DNA of 64,000 nt from Antedon mediterranea (taxonomy: Eukaryota; Echinodermata; Crinoidea; Comatulida; Antedonidae): NCBI RefSeq assembly GCF_964355755.1, contig NC_092678.1, positions 21,176,922-21,240,921 on the forward strand. The letters run 5' to 3'. Shown in pieces: positions 48,801 through 60,800 of the stretch. The position numbers and the translations under genes are program-made. Position 1 is the stretch's first letter; each line of letters starts with the position of its first letter. Under the pieces are notes generated by a model. It worked only from the letters and a program-made list of their open reading frames with translations. It ran no database searches and was not told where the DNA came from.

Positions 48801-51800
48801 TCACCGTGTTGAATCAATTATAACCCCACCATTAATCTCATCACTAATTCTATTTCCATGCCATGACCTCAATCATGTTAATATTTAACATTTTTGCCAA
48901 AACCCCATCATAAATTTGCATTTTAAACTCTGTAGACACTATCAAACTTTATGTGACAAAAAACAAATATGATGTGCCCATTTATGGACATGATTATGCA
49001 CCATCACTACCATATTTGGCACATCACACTTTTTTTTGTCAAACTAGTTTGCATATCAACCCACCCTAAATCACCACCAAATCTATTTCAATGCCATGAC
49101 CTCAATCATATTAAAATAAAAAGATTTTTCCAAAACTCGTTCATAAATTTGCATTTTTAACACTGTGTTAGATTATTGCATATCACCCCACCCTAAATCA
49201 CCAAATCTATTTCCATACCATGACCTCAGTCATATTAATATCAAAGCTTTTTGCCAAAATCCCTTAGTAAATTTGCATGTTTTAACATTTTTAATTACTG
49301 CATAACACTCCACCCAAGATAATCCTATTGTCCAGAAGCTATTTCCTCAATCAAATCTTTGCCCAAATCCCTGCATCTTATTGTCAATGTTTACTGTGTA
49401 AAGCCTATCTTATCCTGTTAACCCCACCCTAGATTTCATCACTAAAATTAATTGATATAAAATGTTTTGCCAAGAATTCTGCATTGTCAATGTTATTAAT
49501 GTATAATTCCTGAATACTCCACCCTAGATCGTATCACGAGGATAAACTACTGAGCATAAATAGTTTCCTGATCTTTCTTGAGTCATTCAATTTACTATTG
49601 AACAAAAAAATGTTCCTCATTTGCATATGTTTGTTCTGGGACACCACCTGTAATCTAATTCCTATTTTATGTTCTATTTAGTTGTAGAACATACACAGTA
49701 GAACCCCTTGTTTGTACAATATAATATATTGTATTCTTAAGCTCTGTCTACACTATCAAACTTTATGTGACAACAAAATGTTATTTATATATGGACACGA
49801 TGATGTCATATCACTACCATATTTGGGCATATCACTACCATATTTAGGCATATCACTACCATATTTAGGCATATCACTACCATATTTGGGCATATCACTA
49901 CCATATTTGGGCATCACACTAATTTGATAGTGTAGACAGAGCTTTATAGGCATACAGTGCATCTAAAACAAGTCTGTACATTCATTCTTAACATATACAG
50001 CAGTTCTTCATTCATGATTGAACTTTTATAACATAACAATTTTTCAATGTTAATTCATACTCTCTGTCATTTCTGTTTCGTCAGTTACGTCAAGACACCG
50101 CTGTCCTTGGGTGATCTTTCTGGCAACCATTTTATAGTTGTTTTAAGGTGAGTATGTGACTGGTACAGAATTAATCCAATTGCACAAATGTTGCAGTAAT
50201 TCGTTCGGCGATTGATGATTATTTAAAACATCTTGAACTAATACAGGTGCTATCACGTCATCTATTTTTATAAATTGAGTTTTTTAATGAAGTTGTTAGT
50301 TTCAAACAATTTTGAAAACTATACTTGTATTCAGAAAAGTCAATCCACACTATACATCTGCGGGTGGTACTCCTACTCTATTTTCCAAAATCATATATTC
50401 ACGTCCTGCTATAATCATTTCCAGAGTTTTTTTTCTATTTTCTATTGGTTTTCTTTTTCCAATTATTTTATGGTATATGATGATTAAAACTAGTAAAAGG
50501 TATTTTCAGGGGCACAACCATTTTTTTCAGTTGGAAGGGGACTGTGGGTCATCATTAAGAGTCAAAATGCTACTTTTGACCCCCTGACCACACTACTTGC
50601 CACACCTCTTTTTGACCATATCTCCAGCAAACTACCATTATCAATGAAGTCGTGTATCAATTCTTGTTTCTTTTTTTCATATCATTTTTTCTATACAAAC
50701 TAATATTAATAGTTTCAAGAATTTAACACCCTGGTACTAGCTTTCACAGATGACAGCTTGTATGGGCTCAATATTGAATTATCGCATGATTGGTCCGATT
50801 TCCTTCCCATTTTTTCATGTCAAAATTGAATCAGTTGAAACAAATTTATGGTTCAATGGGTAAGCCATTTTTCTCTGAACCGGATCTTCAGAGTTTTTAG
50901 ATTTACTGTAAAACATTAAAATGATTTTACATTTTTTTCCATTAACGTAGTAGCATTAAGTGTACTATGTGACTAAACAAAAATATTATGTTTTAGGCTT
51001 TAGTATGAGTGATCCAATTGGCTATTTCAAAATTGGCCATGTAAGTTGTAAAGCCTGCCAAATCACATACATGAGGTTCAAGGATAGTAACTATATTGTA
51101 GTGTGTTCTCCATACAACCAATGAAAATTTAAAAAATGTTCCCCCATTGAATTAAACTTTTTAAAGTAAAATGCTTTTACTTTTTGCCTCAACTGACGAA
51201 TATTTGCATGTGCTGCAAATACCATATCAAAATACGTACCAAATATAATTCCATGCTCGGGTATAATGTAATTCATAATTTTTAGGCTAAAGACATTGGT
51301 AAATCCAATTTAATAATCTGAATATAATCCCACCTCTCTAATATTTGCCCAATTTTGTACCCAGACCCAACCTTCCTTATCAAACCTTATTATATAATGT
51401 TATACTAATATTTAATATTACTTCTATAGTATAAAATAATTTTGTGTTATAATTGAGAGGGAAAAAATATTAATTGAATTAGCTAATCAATAAATTTGTA
51501 CATGTAATTAATTAATTAATTAACCAATCTGTTGCAAGATTTGTAAACTTTCCCCTTGCGTCATTATCTACCCCACCCCCAACTATCCGCTTCATCCACC
51601 GACCTGTTTCTAACATTGATGTAAGATATAGATATAAACACGTAATTGACCATAATCCGAAATGTTCATTAATATTTTCCCCTTTGTAATTTGAATATTT
51701 CAGTTTTACTTTCATTTTAGACATTCCTTTCATTTTTTAATATGATAAATTTTCATCTTATTTTTTGAAATATTAAAATTAAATTATTTATAATTTTATT

Positions 51801-54800
51801 GAAATGGTATTTTACTATAATTGTATTGGGTTGAAATGATATTAAAGAATAAGTGTGATATTTCAAAGTTGAAAGGACCAGAGTATCTATGACGTATAAA
51901 AGCCCTATCTACACTATCAAACTTTATGTGACAAAAAAATGTGATGGACATTATGATGATTACTACTGTATTTGGGCATATCACTACCATATTTTGGCAT
52001 ATCACTACCACTTTTTTCGTCAAACTAGTTTGATATTATTGTAGACAGAACTTAAGTATGTACTTCATCCATTTCCATATTGTTAAAAATTTTTAGTCAT
52101 ATCATTATTTTACAATTTGTAAATTTAATACGAAATCGCGTAATTGAAAACTTTTTTTTTTACTGATTTCATAGATTATGAATGCGTATGAATATGTATA
52201 GAGTTGATTCTCCACATTATTTTTAGATATATATATTTAAATTATATTTATTATAATAAAATTATCTTCTGAATGGTCAAGAGCTTTAAAAACCAGGTCA
52301 GCAGCATAGCTTTCTGATTGGCTAAACTATATATGACATTGTTAGAGATAATGTCACTGCACAGTGAAATTATAGTGACAACTATCATGTATAATGACAT
52401 TGTATGTTAGTGACAAAATCATTGACCAGTGACATAGTGACTATCATACCCAGTCACATTGTTAATGACAATATAATTCCACAATGACATTTTTGGTCAC
52501 AATTTTCATACACACAGTGATATTGTTAATGACATTATTACATAGCATATCATCCTTACAGTAGTACCCCATTGGAAATCAATTTTCTATTTTGATATAA
52601 AGTTTCATTACTTATTCCAGCATTGTTCATGCTTGTAATTGAATGTTTTTTCCCCGCAAATTGTCAAAGTGATATATAAATCAAATGGTTTCAGGGACAG
52701 AGAGATCCCATAATTAGACGATTACAGAGATAAGTTTATACATCTCTCAAACAGGATGCCTGCGAAGTATTTCATTTTACGTCAAACCATTATTCACAGG
52801 ATGATCCATTCATGATTGACTCATTTCAACATGAATCTCTTTCACACTGGTTCAGGTTAAACGGGTCAGACGTTGACTACACTTTAAAGTGTGAACGTAC
52901 ATTGAGGATTTTCTTGGTTTATAGAGCTATGGACAAAAATTTAGTTCTCTAGGGAGATTATTCTCAGACTATCTCTGATGAAAATCTGCTGCGATTGATT
53001 GGTCGACAGGAAAATAACCGTGGGAAACACAGTCATTGATTTGAACATACTTTTTCAATGTTATACATAGTGAGTGAGATAAACACATGACCTTTCTGTG
53101 ACCTTTATTCTTATTGGTTCATCATTCAGTTAAGACTTTAAGACATCATTATTCACAAATTGGAAAAGAATAGTAGGGATGATATTTTCTCAGGTCTGCC
53201 GATGTCCATATTTCATTCAAACTGGCTGCATCTATACGTATAGTAGTAGTAGATACAATTTCCAAATTATATCTACGCCTATATAGTGCTCCCTATGTCT
53301 TTTGATTAAGTACTAGTGTGTTTATGTTATTGATGCATCGTAAGCCGGTTGGATGGCTGAAGGTGTAGTGCCTGCGTCTCACGTCATGCTGTATCTTTAG
53401 ACTAGGGTTCAAAAGTCATTGGTACCTTTTTTTTTACTCACCGTCTTCTTCAGTGACCATCAGCTTTCTCACCATATTTACCTAGAGGAATGTTCTTTTT
53501 TTTGTTACAAGGGCTGGAGGTCTGATTGTCTCCATATCTGTCATCTATGAATAGGTGTTGACCTAGCAACTGTGTATTTCGTTTTCTCAGGTTTTTGTAA
53601 ATATATTGGTCAACTAAATACACACTATTTCATGCTTAGGCACATATTTAATATAAGTTTAGGCATCATCACAATGAGAACCATCCCAGTGAACCAATCA
53701 TTCTGTGTTTCATAATGCGTCACTACAACATAACCTGTTGTGTAAAATTAATAATTTAGAGAATAGATTATAATTTGATAGATATGGTATTAGTTTAAAT
53801 ACTCAATTATCTGTATGATAAGATAAAGATGAGACAATCTACAACTTTGATGTCACCTTTACTCATCATCTACTAAACAAAATATATTATAATATATTGT
53901 TTACACTCTTTAATGGTTTTTCAACAAATATTGAAATAAAAAAAAAGGGTTGGTTTGAGGATATCATCATTGCCTTGTAAAGGTTTACTTACATCCTATT
54001 GAAAGAAAAACTGTTTGTAATTGTTTAAGAAATTATAATAAAGAATGATAACCATTTAAAAATGTGTTGCTTATAGTAATAAAAATGTGTACATGTTCCC
54101 ATTTATACTCCTGAATTTGTATTTTACTGTTTAGAAATGTGACTGGAGAGGATGGAGCTATGAACAGGGCAATGTGCTCCCTTCGAGATGTTGGGTTTAT
54201 CAACTACTTTGGCATGCAGCGGTTTGGTAACTCTCTAGTTGCTACCCACCAGGTTGGAAGGTAAATGATGGCTTCTTGTTTTTTGTTATCATAAGCCATA
54301 GGATAGGTTTTATATATTTGTGTGTGCCTTATAGATACACTTGAGCCTCTGGAGATGTAACTAAGCATTAGCGTGGTAGTGACATAAACGGACGGCTGAG
54401 AGCTTACTGGCTAAACCCAGGGGCCTCAGAGAATGAGGGACAATGGTACCCAGCGTTAAAGTGCTAAACTAGTGATCTATGCCTCATGTGTTAACCACTG
54501 ATAAAATAGTAGTGTAAATGTTTTTTTTCAAGTAAGTTTGAATACATCCACTGGGGCCTAGACATTCCTACACCTCTCTTTCGTTAAGAAAAAAACCCAT
54601 CCATTAGCTATATGAAAATATGATTTAAAAAAAAATATGATTAAAAAAAAAAATTTGATTTTAAAAGCAAAGGCAAGAAGTTTGTTTAAATTCATGTTTC
54701 TTGTCAAATTGATGAATCACTTCAGGATTAAATCATGTGTAGTTATTTTCAAACGTGAAAGTCAGATTCATGTTCTGCTTCTAGAAATTTCTGTTCCATC

Positions 54801-57800
54801 AAATATTTAAAAATCTTTTACATGTTGTGTATATTACAGTAGAAACCCTTCTTCGGGACATCCCTATTCAGAGGACACCTTTATTAATTGAACACTTTCA
54901 CATGAAATGAACCAAATTATAGCCCTTCCTCGGGACATCCCTAATTAGGGAAACTTTATCGGACACTTTCACAATGAAATGAACAAAAGGCAATATTTGT
55001 TTTAACACTGTTTCCAACCCATATTTAGAGGGACGCTTTGTTGGGTGCCGAAAGTGTCCCCTTATAGGAACTAACGTACCCAAGTAATTAACTCTTCTGG
55101 ACAGGCCAAAAGTGTAACCTTATTACAAAGAGGTGTTCTCTATTGTGAAAATATACAGTATTAGTTCCCTTAACAGGGGTGTCAAAAGGGTCTACCATAA
55201 TTTAAGGATTTCTGTAGAAATCTCCACATATGGATTAGAAATGTCAGCGGTTTAAAATATTTTAGAGAACCAAACCTAATGTATCATGTTGTATTCATTC
55301 ATGTCATACAACCTTGACCTACAGACTCTTTTAGATCATTAAAAGGAAATTTATAACACTGTTGGAATAATTAAGTAAGACTCAGATGTCAATAAAAATT
55401 ATATATGCTTGAGTAATTGGCACTGAATGAACGCTGCATGAATGTTCTACAATGGTTTAACATTCATTAGCGATTGTGTGAATAATGTTATACAGCTACA
55501 GCTGTTGACTTAATTAGATGTCGTAGTAGCTATTCCTGCAAATTTATATATATTATAAAGTATTTCTGCGGAGATCCCTCCTTGTGCATCTATCTGCTAT
55601 AAGATAGGAGCGTACCGATTTACTTTCTGTTTCTTGTGCTTACAATTGAGAATAAGTGTTGTTTAACCATACCGCGCCAAGGGTATTAGATGTACAGTAG
55701 TAGTAGCTATTCCTGCAAATTTATATATATTATAAAGTCTGTCTGCGGTAATCTCTCCTTGTGCATCTATGTGCTATAAGATAGGAACGTAGCGATTCAA
55801 CCTCTGTTAGTTGCTTACAATTGAGGATAAGCATTGTCCCATCTATGTGTATTAAAGGTTCACTATCCAATCAATTTTGAACCATGACAGCTCCAATGGT
55901 CTAGTGGTAGGTTGCCTGCATATTAACGAAAAGGTTCTGGGTCCGAATCTCATTTGGGGAATTTGTCAATTTCAGCATCACTGGGTGGTTTGGAGTTAAT
56001 TTATTCATAAACACAGGTGCCAATTAAATTTGAATATTGGGATAGGGGTTGGGGGATACCATTCCTCAGAATCTGCACAAGGTTTGGTTTGAATATACAG
56101 ATAAATAAATCATTTTTATAAATGTATGTAACAGTATGTGTTTCCTGGATTATTGCAGCCTATGATTTGTCATAACATTAATTATTTTATGACAAATGCA
56201 TGCCTCGATGATTAAACCGGAAATTGAATGAGATCATCTGTTAAATGTGGAATCTAGTATTGGATATGTAGATTAACTGCCTGCTGCCACCTGGAAATGC
56301 CTATTAGGGGGTCAAATTTGCGTTCCTGGTACCAATTAATAACTAGAGCCTAACATGTCAAATTAATAAAATGCTGCTATTGTTGAAGGCTCTAGCAGGA
56401 TTTGATCTTGACGGTCATACAGACAAGGAAGTGTTAATGCCAATTAGACCACACATGCTGTAAAACAATGTGTAAATATTATTGTGACCCGATTCTTTTA
56501 ACTGTGTCTCTACATATGGCATAATTTGCAAATTCTATAATACAGTGTCACATATGTATCACATGTGACATTTTTATATTATTGTTATGTTAGGCTTTAG
56601 TGTAACATGTTAAACATATACAGTATTTGTCACTGTATTTACAGAATTTGCCTATGATATTGGACAGTTGTAGATACAATACCGAGAATCAACTATAATG
56701 TGTAATACTAACCATCACATTTTTTTTTCTTCAGAGCTATACTTTTGCGCCAGTGGAATGAAGCCATTGACCTCATACTAAAGCCCCGCAGTGAAGGTAA
56801 TTAACTGTTTTACTTAATATAGTCGAATCTCTCCTTTGTGACATCTCTTACTTAGTGGAACTTCCCTGTGAAATAAATGAGGGGCAATATTTGTTTGGAC
56901 ACTATTATAGCCAACCCCTATTTAAGAGGAGAAGATACTTTCTTAGGTCCCAAAGGTTTTCCCCTTAGTCAAGTCAAGTCTAGTCAAGTCTAGTCAAGTC
57001 AAGTATCATTTATTATCATTTGTTTTAAGAAAAAACATAGAAATTCTGTTTGCTCTGTTGGCGGAGCACAATATCGTACTTTATATCTGTAAACATTACA
57101 ACAAACAATAGGTTAGTCAATTATTATCTTTATAGAAGATGAAAGAGATAAATGGCGGGTAAATTGGAAGCAGACAAAAGATGCAAGGAGTACCTTGGAG
57201 ATGTTACCTAGCAACAAACGACATTCAGCTGAGAAAGAGCTTCTACTGGGTATTTTAAAGAACTCTGACAATCCTATTTATGCACTCTCCTATGTAAGTT
57301 TTAATTTGTTTTAACCCTATAGCCAACCCCTATTCAAGAGACACATTTTCTTGTTTCCCAAAGCTGTCCTAAAGCTACACTATAATGTGACAGAAAATAT
57401 CAGTCATAGCACTACCATATTTGAGCATATCACTACCATATTTGGCACACTAGTTAAACTAGTTTGATAGTGTCAAACACTGTAATCCCTTTACATATAT
57501 TCTCGAAGAGAAAGAATTTTCTGTCTTTTGCAATTCCAATTTTTTGTATGTATCATATTTATAGTTCCTTCATTCTGCTTGGAAGAGTAACATTATAATA
57601 TAAATCAGAAGTTTGTCTTCAAAACATTAAAACAAATACTTCATTCAATTTTTTGTTTCTGCAGATTCCTCGCACCACAAGAATGATGTACGTACACAGC
57701 TATCAGAGTAAGATATGGAATGCAATGGCAACCAAACGTATACAAGAATATGGTTTGAAACCTGTGGTTGGGGATCTTGCTTTAGGTATGTGAAACAAGG

Positions 57801-60800
57801 GATACTTCCCTGTGAAACAAACTAGTGCAATAAATCAAACCTTTATCCGTGGACACCTCTAAAGCTCTGTCTAACTAAAAAGTGTGGCCAAATATGGTAG
57901 TGATATGACATCATTATGTCCATATATGAGCACATCACATTTTTTGTCACAAACTTTGATAGTGTAGACAGAGCTCAGCTCAGCTCAGCTTTAGTTATTT
58001 ATTTATTTATTCTTTCTTTATTCTGCAGGCACTTTCAGTACTAGTGCACTGATTTCCAAAGTGGTACAGTAATTGAAAATATAACAAACATAATAAAATA
58101 AAGACAAAGAGTAATTGAAATATACATTAAAAATAGTAATCAATTTTAGAAAACAAAAAAAAATTCAGTTAATATTTTTTTGAGTACTAATTGTATTTTG
58201 GAATGAAGTTATTGAAAAATCTTTAAAGCTTGAGTCCCCTTGATAGGTAATCTACAGTGTTAGTATTTTGAACACACATTTAGATGTGTAAATAAAACAT
58301 TAATTGTATTGATGGAATGTAAAGCCGTCCTGTGTACATATAGTAAACTTGGTATACTATTCGAAAAAGAGTAGGTGATCGTCTCTCCACGTATCTGGTA
58401 GGCGCTGCACTGCTGGCTGCCGTGTGCCCATAGTGGGCCTAATCCGAATTTCCTCAGTTTCCAGATAAGCTTGAGGACCAGCATAAATACATTTACCTTT
58501 TATCTTTAGATGGTGACTCCAACAAGAATGCTTATGTTGTGACTGATAGTGACCTCAATGAGTTGAAAATAGAAGATATTGTGCTCCCTCAGCCAGGATA
58601 TAATATAATATATCCTACCCATTCAAGTAAGGCCCTGGAATTACTGACTTATAGAATCAATTAAATTTGCATACATGTGTTCAGTGTTTTTGATTTCCAT
58701 AATAAAGTAAATAATTGATTCAAAAAATAAAATGATAGAAATATTCAACAATACATGACATTTTAACATAGTTTAAAACTGACTCCAAATAATGAGAGGC
58801 AAGCCATGATTAAAAGTGTCGATCTTTATTTGATCATCATCAGGAATAATATTAATTAATAATAGAAAATTAATATTTCATATTAAAGATTGTCCTGAAA
58901 AAAAACATGAAAAATAAAGATTAATATAATCAGACTTTGAATATATTTTGTTTACTTCCATAAAAATAAAATGAACAATGAAAATGATGTTTTCAGGCGA
59001 TAATATATCTTTAATATGTAGTCTATGAAAAAGTAGAGTATATTCAGAATTAATGTTTGGTTTTATTTCTGTGTACAATTTGACAGTTGGTGACCAATAC
59101 AAAGCTATGATGGAAGAAGATGGAGTCACCTTACAAAGTCTCAAACATGAAGTAAAGTAAGTGGTATTCCTACTATATGGCTGTTATTTCAACTGAAGCT
59201 TGCTTGCCTATCCTATGCTATTTGGTTCAAATCCCAAACTCATCATAATTTTTTCTATTTTTGTTCTTTACTTTCAGAGAGTATTCTCTGCCCGGTGCTT
59301 ACCGTAAAATAATCGTGAAACCATCTAACGTTAACTGGTAAGTCAACAAAGAGGATATATTATTAATTAGGGTGGCTTTTTCTTATTCTCACAGATTTAG
59401 GTTTCAGTGTACCTCTGGCCTTTATTTTTTTTTCTCTATATCATCATCAATTCTTATTCTCTATTGCTAGAAACATACAAAACAACAAAAAACACCAGAA
59501 AGTAAAGTTGAAAAAAAACCCAAAAGGGAACTAAATCCCTGTAGCCTGTGTCCTCGTATCAATACAATAAACACTATCATCAATTATGTTTTGTTTTTTT
59601 TAAACCATATTTAATGAGGGTGATCCATGCCGCTATTCCTGAACATTAGGGACCCTCAGAGGTTCACAAGACAAACATATACACAAGATGCTCTACATAA
59701 ACAAAGTCTTATTACAAGTCTTTGGGAGTGGAGTAATTTGGCCCTTAGACTTTGAAAAAAATCCTGACATGTAACAGGACTTCAACCCAGGACCCTTGGA
59801 GTGGTAGCCAAGCATCATAACCACCAAGCCACAACTCCACTCCCAAAACACCAGAATGTGAATGTTTATGAGTGCAATGGTACAAATAGATTCATAATGT
59901 AAAAGATATAATTCTACTTTGACATAAGGAATTTATTTAGGTGTTGTATAAACACAAAATAGAACTGAAATATGCTGGGCAAAGCAACTTTAAAGCAAAA
60001 TGCTGAAACTCAAATGAGCCAGCTACCCTTACTCTGCTAATATTCTTCTTTAATCTCCGGTTTGTTAGCGTCAAAACGTGTTAAATTCTAAACCAAGAGC
60101 TTAAATAAAAGCCTTAGTCACATCATGAACATTACTTTCCAAAAGTATCGTGAACATTTGTCACTATTAATTCAAATTACAGTTTAATATGTTCACGGCC
60201 AGTGAAGGTAATTACATGATAAATGGAATAATTGCGTTAAGAAAATGATTTGATAATTTCAGCATGTTAATTTTCAGCATGTGATAGAATGTGTGTGATT
60301 TATGCAAACTATTATAAGTCTCATAATTCTTAAAATTTGTTAAAATTTGCGCTAAATCAATGTCATGCTGTTTATGACGTCAACCTGGAATGCAACAAAA
60401 CAACTAAAAGCAACTAGTTTCACAAGATCGCTTATGCGGAACTGAAAAGATCCAGTGTGGGCGCTTTATGTCAACATGGAAATGATTGTAACTAGTCGTG
60501 GTTACCCATACCGTGGGTAACGATTCAAAGTTGTTTTTGTTTCGAATACGAATACGAATAGAACTTTATTGCAATCGAAAGATTGAAGTTTAACAAAAGC
60601 GTTTCACTCAGAAAAATAACATGCAATATAAAAATATTAAAAAAAAGGTAGTACAAACAATCAAAAAATTAAAACAAAATTTCAATTAAATATTAAAAGC
60701 TATATATATATATACATTCATAATTTTAAAAACAAGTTTAACTGAAAATGTTATAGGCCTCCTTTCCTTTCATTTGGAACGTATAAAACTTAACTTTGCT

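Noticed and set aside
49712-49962. Frames with SLPYLGI or SDMPKYG repeats on both strands
   Set aside because: Translations of the 21-bp core units of MITE family A copy 7.
55884-55960. Functional tRNA gene
   Set aside because: A and B boxes are present but the acceptor and anticodon arms do not pair, so a SINE head is more likely.
58878-59144. Minus-strand 88-codon frame
   Set aside because: It overlaps PUS7 exon 15 in antisense and has only AT-rich composition behind it.
59776-59844. Functional tRNA gene on the minus strand
   Set aside because: The A/B-box pattern continues into a longer element with repeated ends, and no cloverleaf forms.
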